Source of the DNA: a virus
Length of the DNA: 36,811 nucleotides
Strand: one strand, 5' to 3'
Virus record (IMG/VR): IMGVR_UViG_3300042368_000919
Coordinates: 1-36,811 of that record
Under the pieces are notes generated by a model. The model saw nothing but the letters and a program-made list of their open reading frames with translations. It had not been told where the DNA came from and did not search any database. The translations under genes and the position numbers were made by a program. This document shows, piece after piece, positions 1-8,449 of this stretch (the first letter of the stretch is position 1; each line of letters begins with the position of its first letter).

Positions 1-950
1 ACGTTGACATATTGCTCTCGCTGAGCAACTGCACTTTCATATCTATCAAGCGCCGACATTTCTTCTATTCCAGCCGCTAGATGATTCCAGTCTTTACCGA
101 TAGTTGAGCTAATGCGCCACTCTGTTGCAATTGGAGTAAGCGCGTTCATTGCTTGAATAAACAATGGAGACCACCACAACAACTTATCATTGTGTGGACC
201 GATAAGCACTCCAAGTGAGTTTGACACTTTTTCAACAACGTGCTCGTCTGTCCAGGTTCTGCTTTCTTTGGCTACGTCTGTTGGGTACATTAAATGTTCA
301 GCAGTGTCAATGCACCATTTAGCCTTCGTGTTTCCAACAATCCAATAGTTCTGCCTGTTCTTTAGTGCCATGCCGTCTTCAATAAATATTGAATCAAGGT
401 TTACGCCAGAGAAAGAACTGTTCATTGACTCTGGAATACCTGGAGAGTCAGACACGCTCTGATCTACTGGAAGCTTTGGGTAGATAGTTTTTGGCCATTT
501 TTCAGAAAGCAATATTTTTGCTCCAGCGATCACTTTGTCTTTTGATTTTTTATTTTGCGTGACTTCTTTGAATTCTTTTCTTGACGAGTATAGTTGCTTT
601 ACCAACCGCGAGTTTTCTTTGTCAATTGACCTAAGGCTCGCATGGATCTTAGTAGGCTCTGGCGCATCTACAAATAGTCTAAGCTTTTTACTTCCATACA
701 GTGTGGCAATTAGCGCAAGAATTCCGTATGTCTTGTTTGCAGTCATACTGAGCATCGGTGCAACGCCTGCAAGAACTACGTCATACTCGTCAAAATCTTT
801 TTTTGTCCACAAAACGCTAGGGTCTGCCCAAACAACCTCGTGCCCGTCTTTAGTAAGAGCATAGTCAATTGAACCGGCAAAAGAAAAGTTTCGCCGACTT
901 AAAGCCTGTGAAGATTGCGACGCAGTCATTCCGCATATTAGCACTTTCAT
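1..950 (-). CDS. Glycosyltransferase-like protein, C-terminus cut by window edge
   Basis: An open frame starts with ATG at 950 and runs without a stop to base 1, giving at least 316 residues; the end lies outside the window. The start overlaps the stop of the upstream nucleotidyltransferase gene as ATGA, so the two are translationally coupled. The N-terminus (MKVLICGMTAS) looks like the first beta strand and loop of a Rossmann domain, followed by 'GHEVVWADP', which resembles GT-B glycosyltransferases. Near residues 265-310 a 'GVLIGPHNDKLLWWSPLF' stretch is followed by a helix, similar to the C-terminal donor domain of GT-B enzymes. There is no signal peptide. The assignment rests on fold-like pattern only; donor and acceptor are unknown. 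It is the last visible gene of a sugar/transfer cassette. Confidence 0.5.
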   Translation of the reverse strand, partial: MKVLICGMTASQSSQALSRRNFSFAGSIDYALTKDGHEVVWADPSVLWTKKDFDEYDVVLAGVAPMLSMTANKTYGILALIATLYGSKKLRLFVDAPEPTKIHASLRSIDKENSRLVKQLYSSRKEFKEVTQNKKSKDKVIAGAKILLSEKWPKTIYPKLPVDQSVSDSPGIPESMNSSFSGVNLDSIFIEDGMALKNRQNYWIVGNTKAKWCIDTAEHLMYPTDVAKESRTWTDEHVVEKVSNSLGVLIGPHNDKLLWWSPLFIQAMNALTPIATEWRISSTIGKDWNHLAAGIEEMSALDRYESAVAQREQYVN

Positions 951-1678
951 ACTAGGTCACCGTTCTTGCTTGCAATGTACGCAGACGGTATCCCGACATC
1001 AAAAGCTTTGACATCATACAGATGCGTTGGCCATCGCATAATTGTATTTAGGTATGGACCAATTTTCATTTCAGAAGACTCTTTGCGATTAGCCCATTCA
1101 TTTGACAGTATGTCAAAAGCTCTGCTTGTTTGAAATACTACTGGACCGCACCATACCTTTACGTTTCCATCAATCCAAATATCGTCTATTCCGACTGCTG
1201 TTCCTTCAACAAACTTATAGTTTTCGTTGTCGTTTTGCGCGTGCTGGATTCTTGTAAACCGAGAAGCCTGCTCAAGAGTCACTGTTCGGACTCCGATTGC
1301 GTCGGTCTGGTTTACTCTACTGTTAAAAGCCATGTCAACTACAATGTCTTGATCCATCACATTGTCGCTCATAAGCAGCATTGTTTGATCGTGAACCGCG
1401 TCAGACAGTCCGATCATTGTCGCGTGTCCTGGCCCTGCTGGTTCTTCTTGAACAACAAGTCGTACCCATTTTGAATACGAAGAAAGCGCTTCACTAATGT
1501 CGTTGTAGTTTGCACTAGAAGCAACAACAGTTACTCGCTCAACTCCAGAAGCAGAGGCGTATTCAACAGCATAAGCAACCAAAGGCATGCCATTGATCTC
1601 AAGCAGAGGCTTGTAGAACGGCTTTGCCAGTCCTTCCATACGCTGACCACGGCCTGCGGCAAGGATTACTGCTTCCAA
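947..1678 (-). CDS. Sugar-phosphate / phosphocholine-type nucleotidyltransferase
   Basis: This 243-residue protein has the classic GT-A-type nucleotidyltransferase start: 'VILAAGRGQRM' (residues 4-14) is the NTP-binding loop, followed by 'KPLLEINGMPLV' with the conserved lysine at 23. 'LLMSDN' (residues 101-106) supplies the metal-binding aspartate region. The family (RfbA/GlmU/LicC type) joins a sugar-phosphate or phosphocholine to a nucleotide in the cytoplasm. The length fits a single catalytic domain with no left-handed beta-helix acyltransferase. It overlaps the HAD gene by 13 bases and touches the next gene by ATGA. The neighbouring APH-type kinase resembles the LicA/LicC pairing of choline activation, but a sugar substrate is equally possible. 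The family is secure; the substrate is not. Confidence 0.82.
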   Translation of the reverse strand: MEAVILAAGRGQRMEGLAKPFYKPLLEINGMPLVAYAVEYASASGVERVTVVASSANYNDISEALSSYSKWVRLVVQEEPAGPGHATMIGLSDAVHDQTMLLMSDNVMDQDIVVDMAFNSRVNQTDAIGVRTVTLEQASRFTRIQHAQNDNENYKFVEGTAVGIDDIWIDGNVKVWCGPVVFQTSRAFDILSNEWANRKESSEMKIGPYLNTIMRWPTHLYDVKAFDVGIPSAYIASKNGDLV

Positions 1679-2184
1679 CGCCAGTCCTGCTTTGCCCAGA
1701 TGAAGTCCCAGCCTGCTTCTTCTGCAGGACCTTTTCCTTCAATTCTGTCGTCAATGTACACACCAGACGAGTCAAGGCTTTCAAGTATTTCCTTGCGAGC
1801 GTCAGTTGTAACACTTGCAGCTACGAGATTGTCAGCATTAAGTCCAAGCTCTTGAAGTATCACAGTTGCAGTTGCTTTTGCAGCGCCAGTGACATAAAAA
1901 ACTCGAGCTCGCATATCGTGCTCAAGCGCACGCATAATTTCAGCAAACGGAAGCGCATTCTTTAGTGCCGCGCCTGCGCGAAGTACCTCGATGTACGCCT
2001 CTGTCTTCTTTTCATGAAGCCTGCGAGCTTTTTCGTGCGACCCAACCGCAGAAGGCAGCCATGTCTGCCACGGGTGGCCCCAGGCTTGCATCGGCATTTC
2101 AATTCCAACGTACTTGTAAGACTCGATGACTAAGCTTCGAGAGTCAACGAGAACTCCGTCAATGTCTGAACACCATGTTGCCAT
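1666..2184 (-). CDS. HAD-family phosphatase
   Basis: The 172-residue protein carries all four HAD motifs: motif I 'DIDGVLVDS' with the nucleophile Asp7 and acid/base Asp9, motif II 'YVTGA' around Thr99, motif III lysine near 131 ('ARKEIL'), and motif IV 'YIDDR' with Asp145-Asp146. The insert between motifs I and II is about 80 residues and mostly helical, as in small-cap type I HAD enzymes. Such enzymes remove phosphate from sugar phosphates or nucleotides. Its position between a nucleotidyltransferase and an APH-like kinase suggests it acts on an intermediate of the same activated-sugar route, much as GmhB does in heptose synthesis. That role is inferred from context; the HAD fold is read directly from the motifs. 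Confidence 0.82.
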   Translation of the reverse strand: MATWCSDIDGVLVDSRSLVIESYKYVGIEMPMQAWGHPWQTWLPSAVGSHEKARRLHEKKTEAYIEVLRAGAALKNALPFAEIMRALEHDMRARVFYVTGAAKATATVILQELGLNADNLVAASVTTDARKEILESLDSSGVYIDDRIEGKGPAEEAGWDFIWAKQDWRWKQ

Positions 2185-2186
2185 AC

Positions 2187-2948
2187 TTAATTCCTTTCAA
2201 TAGCTCTGTGTAGTACTTCAATTACGCGAGGCAGCGAGTCGGGTATGTTTCGTTTGACATACGGAATTGCACGCATTACGTGAACAACCGCCCATGCCTC
2301 TCCAACCTCAAATAGCTCTTCATCATTTACAATGTCTGCAATGTCATTGTGGCTGTACGCAAGCATTCCATTGTTGTACTTGGCGTGCTCCCATCCATAG
2401 GCGCTTTGAAGCATTTTGCCAACATCAACAGCAGGAGAGTCTGGTACGACTTCAGTTGCTCTGATTGGATCAATCAACACGTTGCCATAGCCAAGACGAA
2501 ACATGACATTTTCTGCCGTAGGATCCCCGTGAGTCAATGCATGCTTGAGTCTGTACGCGCCTACAGCCGCTTTTGTTGCGTCTGCAATGATAGCGTCGGC
2601 TGCAGTGCTACTGATAAGTCCAGAAAGATGACGATCAATAGTTGCTTGCATCTTTTCTTTAAGAAGATTATGTGTGTTTGTCGTTGGCGGAACCACCGCG
2701 GGCTGCGACCACACATGGCGAAGAAGAGCTACGTGAACAAATGAGTTGTCAATATTCCAGTAGTCAATGTACTCAAGCTTTTCCATGACATAGCCATCGT
2801 CAAGAAGACTGACAATGCTTGGAAAAACATGACTTCCATGCTGAATGATCCATTCGCCTTGCTCGCGTGTTCGCTCTGGAATTCCACCTGACTTGGTAAC
2901 AGTGCCATCGCCATTATCAATGACAATGGCGCCAGATAGACCCCTCAC
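2187..2948 (-). CDS. APH/choline-kinase-like small-molecule kinase
   Basis: This 253-residue protein has the catalytic signature of the aminoglycoside phosphotransferase/choline kinase superfamily: 'THGDPTAENVMF' (residues 139-150) holds the catalytic Asp142 and metal-binding Asn147, and 'VLIDP' (157-161) holds the second metal-binding Asp160. The N-terminal lobe is short and its nucleotide loop is degenerate. It starts with GTG at 2948, overlapping the glycosyltransferase stop, so the genes are coupled. Family members phosphorylate hydroxyls of sugars, choline or ethanolamine. With the adjacent nucleotidyltransferase it could form a kinase-plus-cytidylyltransferase activation pair. The function 'kinase' is well supported; an antibiotic-resistance role is unlikely in this setting. 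Confidence 0.75.
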   Translation of the reverse strand: MRGLSGAIVIDNGDGTVTKSGGIPERTREQGEWIIQHGSHVFPSIVSLLDDGYVMEKLEYIDYWNIDNSFVHVALLRHVWSQPAVVPPTTNTHNLLKEKMQATIDRHLSGLISSTAADAIIADATKAAVGAYRLKHALTHGDPTAENVMFRLGYGNVLIDPIRATEVVPDSPAVDVGKMLQSAYGWEHAKYNNGMLAYSHNDIADIVNDEELFEVGEAWAVVHVMRAIPYVKRNIPDSLPRVIEVLHRAIERN

Positions 2949-4195
2949 GAGAAAGCGCTTTCAATCAATATCTCTGCACTCTTGCGTGGATCATTTCGTG
3001 TCCTAAGTACTTCGCGGTTGTGCTTTGCGATACTAAAGCGATCAGCATCTGAAATCTCAAGACATTGTTCAAACGCTTCTTTGCACTTGCGAATAATCTC
3101 AAGGCCGTCTTCTTTAACCAATCGTGATTGCGTTGGCGATCCTTTGTACCAGTCAAGAACAAGCATTCTGAACTGTGGATCAGATAAGTGACCTGGGACA
3201 ATGCACATTGCACCAGCGTCTGCTGCCTCGAGCGACGAATACTCAACAAGTCCTCGTGCAAAATTGTGCGCAGTAAGGTTCATGTGAACACGGAACCTTG
3301 ATGCAATAGCTGCTGAGTCCATGTAGTTTCCAAGATAGCGAACTAGCGCGTGTCCAGGAATTCGTGCGTCCCACGGGTAAGGCGTGATGATGTTTCCATC
3401 AGCGCCCTTTGTTGGATCAACACGCTGAGCATAGCGTTTTGTCTGCGCTCCAAAGTGGTCACGAAGTTGCTCGTAGACAATGTATGTTGGCGATGGACCA
3501 AGCCCTACTGAACACGATCCCCAGATTTCAACAGTGACGTGCTCTGGAAGCTGTGCGCCGGCCAATGCAACAACTGGCTGTCCCTTGTTGTATATGAAGC
3601 GCCCAGAGGTGCCAACAGTCCAGTCATTTGTTATCGGCGCGTCAATGTCAAACTTTGGAATGTATGGCATGCAGCCTTTGATCCAGTCCATTGACTTAAA
3701 AAGCTCATTGCTATCTCGAGCAGAGTCATCGCTCATCGTGACGAGTTTTGCGCCTCGTGACGGCGACTCAAGAAGCTGCGGCACGAATGGAATGTCTTTT
3801 TCTGGATAAAACGATCCATGAAGTGACGTAGTCCACTTTGTCTTTGTTCTGCGCAATGCATCAACGTATTCTGGAAGCACTGGCTGGCCAGTCTTCGCGG
3901 ATTCTTTGATTGCTGTTTTGTCGTGCAATGGCACCTTAATTTCAGGAAGCACAATCATGTCATAGGTGTCAAGCGTCTCAACAAGATGCGCTGTCTTTAC
4001 AACAACATCTGGCGCTTCACTCCACCATCGGCCACCTGGTTGTGGCTTTCCCCAAGATGCTCGGGTCTTTCCACTCTTTGTAAACGAAACAACATCGCAC
4101 TCATGTCCGAGTTGTTGAAAACCATATCGTAAGCGAAATGCCCAGGCTGTTGGTCCTTTTACCCCTGGCTCTGGTTCAAGAATTGCTACGCGCAT
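2945..4195 (-). CDS. GT-B glycosyltransferase (GT4-like)
   Basis: This 416-residue protein starts with ATG at 4195 behind a good ribosome site (GGAGAG). The N-terminus 'MRVAILEPEPGVKGPTAW' and 'GHECDVVSF' form the first Rossmann strands of a GT-B enzyme. The second domain opens near residue 193 ('VGTSGRFIYNKG'), typical of GT4 donor domains. Around residues 318-335 the stretch 'EYSSLEAADAGAMCIVP' matches the family's E-x7-E-like donor-binding helix. It transfers a sugar from a nucleotide donor; the acceptor could be modified phage DNA, a virion protein or a host glycan. It is the first gene of the left cassette and follows a non-coding gap with hairpins, so it may begin a separate transcript. 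Confidence 0.78.
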   Translation of the reverse strand: MRVAILEPEPGVKGPTAWAFRLRYGFQQLGHECDVVSFTKSGKTRASWGKPQPGGRWWSEAPDVVVKTAHLVETLDTYDMIVLPEIKVPLHDKTAIKESAKTGQPVLPEYVDALRRTKTKWTTSLHGSFYPEKDIPFVPQLLESPSRGAKLVTMSDDSARDSNELFKSMDWIKGCMPYIPKFDIDAPITNDWTVGTSGRFIYNKGQPVVALAGAQLPEHVTVEIWGSCSVGLGPSPTYIVYEQLRDHFGAQTKRYAQRVDPTKGADGNIITPYPWDARIPGHALVRYLGNYMDSAAIASRFRVHMNLTAHNFARGLVEYSSLEAADAGAMCIVPGHLSDPQFRMLVLDWYKGSPTQSRLVKEDGLEIIRKCKEAFEQCLEISDADRFSIAKHNREVLRTRNDPRKSAEILIESAFS

Positions 4196-4249
4196 AAATC
4201 TCTCCGTTGTGTTAGTCGTGTGTAAATGATATCACGATTCAATCATAGA

Positions 4250-4279
4250 GGGCGTGCCTATCTTGCGACAGACACGCCC
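4250..4279 (-). terminator. GC-rich hairpin between replication and sugar cassettes
   Basis: The arms GGGCGTG (4250-4256) and CACGCCC (4273-4279) pair perfectly around a 16-base loop. The hairpin lies 28 bases past the ssDNA-binding gene's stop and 55 bases before the glycosyltransferase start. No clean T-run follows on the minus strand, so it may attenuate or protect RNA ends and need not be a textbook intrinsic terminator. Confidence 0.45.
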
Positions 4280-4294
4280 GCCTATGAACAATAT

Positions 4295-4313
4295 GTTCTG
4301 ACTAGATCAGAAC
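4295..4313 (-). terminator. Hairpin over the stop codon of the ssDNA-binding gene
   Basis: GTTCTGA (4295-4301) and TCAGAAC (4307-4313) form a perfect 7-base stem with a 5-base loop. The right arm contains the TGA stop at 4307-4309. A competing GAAC/GTTC pair occupies 4286-4298. Together with the hairpin at 4250-4279 it makes a tandem 3'-end structure. Confidence 0.4.
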
Positions 4314-4888
4314 GGTGCTGGCGGCGGAGTGTCCGTCGCTGGAGCAGGTGCTGCTTCCTGTGGAGCAGGAGCCGCTGCCGCTGGTGCAGGAGCAGGGGCC
4401 GGTGCCGGTGCTGGAGCAGGAGCAGGTGCTGGAGCGGGCGCTGGAGCAGCTGCAACAGTAGGTACTGCAGATGCAGCATTAGCTACAGTGTAGTACGCCT
4501 TGATTTCATTCTTCTTCTGACCTTGCCAAGTGCGTGAACCGACTTGTGCACGGAAGAACTTGCTCTTCATTGCAGCTTCAATTTGCGCGTTGGTTGGGCT
4601 TGTTGCGAAGAACTCACGGCCGAGACCAAGTGCGTTCATCTTACGGAAGAAGATTCCGAGTGCTGTTGGGTTGTCAGTTGAAACAACAAGGTTGTCCCAG
4701 ACAAGACGCTTTGCGTGCGCACCAGTCTGGACCTGTGCCTTGACTTTGAACATTGTCTTTCCTGATTGCGAAACAGCAGCTGTGGCTTCAACGATTTGAA
4801 GATCGTAGTCGCCATCCGGTAGTGGATCAAACCCACCAGCGGTATCGCCTGCTTCTTTGATTAGGTCGCCCCAATTGAGGGTACTCAT
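4307..4888 (-). CDS. Putative single-stranded DNA-binding protein (DUF669-like)
   Basis: The 193-residue protein has an N-terminal domain of about 140 residues with the pattern of phage DUF669/OB-type ssDNA-binding proteins: 'FDPLPDGDYDLQIVEA' at residues 20-35, then 'GKTMFKVKAQV' and a helical segment 'GIFFRKMNALGL'. It ends in a tail of about 50 residues made of Ala-Pro repeats closing with a terminal phenylalanine. Long disordered tails ending in a hydrophobic residue are usual in SSB proteins, where the tip recruits partners. This tip is not strongly acidic, which is unusual. It sits directly after the Sak4-like ATPase, nuclease and helicase, which supports a role in coating ssDNA during replication and recombination. 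The Ala-Pro DNA is itself repetitive (about 4370-4450). Confidence 0.65.
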   Translation of the reverse strand: MSTLNWGDLIKEAGDTAGGFDPLPDGDYDLQIVEATAAVSQSGKTMFKVKAQVQTGAHAKRLVWDNLVVSTDNPTALGIFFRKMNALGLGREFFATSPTNAQIEAAMKSKFFRAQVGSRTWQGQKKNEIKAYYTVANAASAVPTVAAAPAPAPAPAPAPAPAPAPAPAPAAAAPAPQEAAPAPATDTPPPAPF

Positions 4889-4917
4889 AGTTATTACCTA
4901 TGCTTTCTTTGTTGTTG

Positions 4918-5673
4918 TTATTTGGATGTTTCTTGCGGACGCTGTCCGAACACGATGTCGAGCATTCGCTCAATACCGAGATTTTCTTGCTCGACAACCT
5001 TGCCGAGCCTGCCTTGAACGCGCTCGCCAGCTTCATACTGGTTTGTGCGCTCAACGTACATACGACGTGCCTTGTACGGTGCCTGAGTAGGGTCACCAGG
5101 GAACACGTCCTCAACGGTAATTGCGCCGAGGATGTCGTAGAAGTATGGTGCTTGAATTGCAAGTTGACCTTGCAGGTACGGACGGTAACGACCGTCTTTA
5201 TCCTGACGAGCCATCGCAGTAAGAACTACTGCTTCAAGCGGTGCCGTTGGGTGCATTGTCAAGTCACGCAGGTCTCGCAAAAGCGCGCCCATGTGACGAA
5301 GCAACTCGCCCCACTGTTGCATCTGCATCTGGTTAGTGCCGGCGATGTTATCCATGCACTTAACCTGAAGTTCAGATACAGAGTCAATGATCAACGACTT
5401 GAACTGATGCCTACCAAGTTGCAACCATTGGTATGCCTTGAGCACTGTGTCGTACTCAGTGACGTTCACAACGCAGGTGTCCCATGTGCCATCGGCAACA
5501 GGCGGCTCCTCACGCAGTGGATCCCAATACTTAACATTGATAGGCAAGAACCGATGTCCTCCTTCAACGTCAAGCATAAGCCGTGGGTATGGTGCAGTGA
5601 CCGCAAATGATGATTTACCAACCTTTGACTCGCCGTAGACCATGATGGTCAATGAGCGTTGTACTTCTCCCAT
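4918..5673 (-). CDS. Sak4-like RecA-fold ATPase (single-strand annealing/recombination)
   Basis: The protein is 251 residues long. Walker A is 'GESKVGKSS' (residues 14-22) and a Walker B-like strand is 'SLIIDSVSEL' (about 92-101). After it, 'MQQWGELLRHMGALLRDLRDL' and 'VVLTAMARQDKD' match the AAA_24/Sak4 family of phage RecA-like ATPases, which anneal or pair DNA strands with the help of an SSB. Its ATG overlaps the nuclease stop (TAATG), so it is coupled to the nuclease. The downstream gene is the likely SSB partner, an arrangement known for Sak4. It acts in recombination-dependent replication or repair in the host cytoplasm. Confidence 0.78.
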   Translation of the reverse strand: MGEVQRSLTIMVYGESKVGKSSFAVTAPYPRLMLDVEGGHRFLPINVKYWDPLREEPPVADGTWDTCVVNVTEYDTVLKAYQWLQLGRHQFKSLIIDSVSELQVKCMDNIAGTNQMQMQQWGELLRHMGALLRDLRDLTMHPTAPLEAVVLTAMARQDKDGRYRPYLQGQLAIQAPYFYDILGAITVEDVFPGDPTQAPYKARRMYVERTNQYEAGERVQGRLGKVVEQENLGIERMLDIVFGQRPQETSK

Positions 5674-6653
5674 TATTCGTTTCCTTTCTTCTCTTCTGTC
5701 TTGTAGTAACCATACGGGTCGGCGACCGCGTACATCTCGCTTATTGCATGTTCGGCGGCGCTTCCGTCGTCAAACAGTGGGCAAATCGCAAAGAACTGAC
5801 ATTTCCACTTGCAATCTCGGCTTGGCCGTGGATAAACAACTCCGTAATGATCTTGTCCTTCGTCAAGCGCGCCTCTGACGGCCAGCATATCCTTGATGGT
5901 GCCATGAATACGTGACGCAAACGCACGAAGTGCAAATTGATTATGTCTGACTTCCATTTGCTCGTAGAACGGAGGCTTTGCATTTGCAGTGCGCTTTACT
6001 TTCTTAAGCATCGTAAAGATGCCACCTTCGCTTCGCTCGCCAGCGTTCTTGCCAAGTTCTTTGTTTTGATGGTCCTCGAGAAGCATGTATGTAAGGATCT
6101 GCTCATTCATGTGAGCAAGACTTGCAAACTCTGCAAACGAGCCGCCAACAGTTTTGAAGTCGCGGAACATACGCACGCCGTCGCCTTTGCGGCGAACTCG
6201 CATGTCAAGCTTTCCTTGAAGCTCAACCTCGCCGTCAAACATCGGCATCGAGATAATTTCTTCAGTTGAAATCATCTCAAGCTCGGCGTCAACTCCGTTC
6301 TCTTCTACCCACTGAAGGTATCCTTCGAGCATGATACGACCAAGCTCAGCTTCACTATCCAAGTCAACTGTGTCTCGGTAGCTGTCAATAAGAATTTGCT
6401 TATCTATCTTGACGAGCTCAGCGTGCGCCTCAAGAAGTGGGACACCGAGGCCGTAGTGAGCATCAAGAGCACCGTGAATTCGTGTTCCAAGCGCAAGTGC
6501 GCCAGTCATGTTCTGTGTTTTTGGTTGAAGTCGTCTGTAGTAGGTTAGCCACCACTTACGACGGCAGTCCTTAAACGTCTGAATCTCTGAGTTAGAGATC
6601 TTTATCGGCCGTGGTGTAACAACCACTGGCATTGCTGGTGCATCAAATGACAT
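5673..6653 (-). CDS. Cas4/RecB-like PD-(D/E)XK exonuclease with iron-sulfur cysteines
   Basis: The 326-residue protein shows the Cas4/AddB-type layout. One cysteine sits near the N-terminus (Cys30 in 'FKDCRRKWW') and three near the C-terminus (Cys281, Cys285, Cys291 in 'CKWKCQFFAIC'), together able to bind a 4Fe-4S cluster. Nuclease motifs lie between them: 'GTRIH' around His60, 'GKLDMR' with the metal-binding Asp, and 'RDFKTVG' with the catalytic Lys. Members resect DNA ends to make single strands. The gene sits between the helicase and the Sak4-like ATPase, so the three may work as an end-processing and strand-annealing unit. The short gap after the helicase gene suggests one transcript. 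Confidence 0.83.
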   Translation of the reverse strand: MSFDAPAMPVVVTPRPIKISNSEIQTFKDCRRKWWLTYYRRLQPKTQNMTGALALGTRIHGALDAHYGLGVPLLEAHAELVKIDKQILIDSYRDTVDLDSEAELGRIMLEGYLQWVEENGVDAELEMISTEEIISMPMFDGEVELQGKLDMRVRRKGDGVRMFRDFKTVGGSFAEFASLAHMNEQILTYMLLEDHQNKELGKNAGERSEGGIFTMLKKVKRTANAKPPFYEQMEVRHNQFALRAFASRIHGTIKDMLAVRGALDEGQDHYGVVYPRPSRDCKWKCQFFAICPLFDDGSAAEHAISEMYAVADPYGYYKTEEKKGNE

Positions 6654-6655
6654 GC

Positions 6656-8449
6656 TTAACTCGCTTTCTCATCTTTTAGGATTTTAAGAAGTTGTGTCTT
6701 GTCGCGCACAATCTGCTCAAAATTATCGGCTTTTGTATCTAGAACATCAATTACGCGCTCTTCAATTGTTCCTTCTGTGACGTAGTCCATAATGACAATT
6801 GAGTCGTGTATTTCACTACCAATACGGTGAACACGATCCATGGCTTGCTTGTGATCAACGAGTGACCACGGACGCTGAAGCATTACAAGTCTGCGTGCCG
6901 CCGTAAGAGTAATACCGACGCCGCCTGCCTGTGCTGTAAATAGCACCCATTTGATCTTTCCAGACTGGAAATCATCAACTGCTTGCTGGCGCTCATCTTC
7001 GTCCTGCGCGCCAGTGATAAGACCGTGCGGGATCTTCGCCTTGGTCATTTCCTCACTGAGTAGCTCAATAAGCTGGCGCGACACTGCGCATACTGCAACT
7101 GAATCATCGCCAAAGTCGCCATTTGCGATGTCGTCCATAAGCGCATCAACTTTACACGATGGACCAATAAGCTTTACTCTGCTTTCGCCTGTTATTTCAT
7201 CAAAAGTCATTTCAGCGTACGAACTTGCAAATTGCAGCAAACGTGTCGTTTGCGTAAGCGGACTTGGCGCAACTACAGCCTCACCGCCTTCAAGTTCGGC
7301 AATCATAAGCTCGCGCATTTGTTCGTACGCTTTCTTTTGCTTTGCCGACATCTCAATGTCGCGGCGCTCCTTGAGTACGGGTGGAAGCCACGGCAATACT
7401 CGTGCCTTAAGCATTCGGCGCATTCGTGGATTTATCGCCGCGTAAAACTCATCTGTCATATTAGGCTTTACACCAATCACAATCATTCCGCCGAATGCAT
7501 TCATCATCGTGTCAACCATGCGATCAATCCACCTAGTCTTGCTTGGCCACTCACTTGGTGACAGCCAGTGAAGAATTGGCCACAGATCCAAGACGTTGTT
7601 GGCTATTGGAGTTCCAGTAAGCGCAAAGCGAACATCTGCGTCGCCTGTTGCTGCCCACAACGCACGTGTTTGCTTTGACTTTGGATCTTTTGATCTGTGA
7701 ATTTCGTCAGCAACCACGGCCTTAAAATCAATACCATTTAGTTCGCGCAAGTGAACTTCGCAGCGATTTTCTGTAACTTTTTCGTCGTGACCTCCGCACT
7801 CTGTGCATCGAGCAAGCGCCACTGATCCGTAAGGCGCAAGACGCGAGTGCGAGCGCAGTGACTCCCAGTTAATGACATACACGTCGGCTTCTACTTCAAA
7901 TTGCTTGCGTCGTTGGCCTGCAGATCCGCGAATAATTTGAACGCTGGCTTCTGGCCACCACCTTGCAAACTCACGCTTCCAGTTTTTCTTAAGCGTGTTT
8001 GGGCAAACAATCAACGCTGGCAGTGAACCACCACCTGTTTCATTAAGCTGCTTAAGCGCACGAATAGCCTGTGCTGTCTTTCCTAGACCAGGCTCGTCTG
8101 CAAGTAGCGCACGTCGTGCTGTTGATAAGAAAGCAACACCGGCTCGCTGGTGAGGAAACAACGCTTCATCACCGTCGTACGTGTCAAGATCGCGTAGGTC
8201 ATTTGCTGGTGTTACTCTCGTGGCAAGCTCGTTTGCTGCCCACGCGGACAACGCTGGTCCAATTGCAAGCTCGTTCTTAAATACTGAACGAAGCGCGAGA
8301 CATGACGACCAACCAAGTGGAACTCTCCACGCTTGATCGCCTGCATTCCATGTCGCTCCAGGTATGCTTTTGCATAGCTCTTTGAAACGCCACTCTGTCT
8401 CAATACGGATGTACTCACCCGTTGGGTTGAGATCAACATTTACTGGCAC
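6656..8449 (-). CDS. SNF2-family DNA helicase/translocase
   Basis: The 597-residue protein starts with GTG at 8449 behind a strong ribosome site (GAGGAG). Residues 1-70 resemble the HARP-like domain of annealing helicases. The SF2 core follows: Walker A 'DEPGLGKTAQAI' (118-129), motif II 'DEIHR' (about 248), 'FALTGTPIANN' (motif III) and, near the C-terminus, 'MDRVHRIG' (motif VI), which is diagnostic for SNF2 enzymes. A small cysteine cluster, 'CTECGGHDEKVTENRCEVH', is inserted before motif II and looks like a zinc knuckle. The protein probably remodels forks or anneals strands in phage replication; this fits its place between the polymerase/resolvase genes and the nuclease. Confidence 0.88.
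   Translation of the reverse strand: MPVNVDLNPTGEYIRIETEWRFKELCKSIPGATWNAGDQAWRVPLGWSSCLALRSVFKNELAIGPALSAWAANELATRVTPANDLRDLDTYDGDEALFPHQRAGVAFLSTARRALLADEPGLGKTAQAIRALKQLNETGGGSLPALIVCPNTLKKNWKREFARWWPEASVQIIRGSAGQRRKQFEVEADVYVINWESLRSHSRLAPYGSVALARCTECGGHDEKVTENRCEVHLRELNGIDFKAVVADEIHRSKDPKSKQTRALWAATGDADVRFALTGTPIANNVLDLWPILHWLSPSEWPSKTRWIDRMVDTMMNAFGGMIVIGVKPNMTDEFYAAINPRMRRMLKARVLPWLPPVLKERRDIEMSAKQKKAYEQMRELMIAELEGGEAVVAPSPLTQTTRLLQFASSYAEMTFDEITGESRVKLIGPSCKVDALMDDIANGDFGDDSVAVCAVSRQLIELLSEEMTKAKIPHGLITGAQDEDERQQAVDDFQSGKIKWVLFTAQAGGVGITLTAARRLVMLQRPWSLVDHKQAMDRVHRIGSEIHDSIVIMDYVTEGTIEERVIDVLDTKADNFEQIVRDKTQLLKILKDEKAS

Noticed and set aside
535-864. Plus-strand open frame of 109 codons
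   Set aside because: It lies opposite the long minus-strand glycosyltransferase-like frame, has no recognisable domain and no ribosome site.
2187-2948. Antibiotic resistance (aminoglycoside phosphotransferase) gene
   Set aside because: Only the superfamily catalytic residues match; the coupled nucleotidyltransferase and glycosyltransferases point to metabolite activation.
4250-4313. Attachment site or origin in the hairpin-rich gap
   Set aside because: No integrase, direct repeats or iterons are nearby; two small hairpins at a transcript end explain it.
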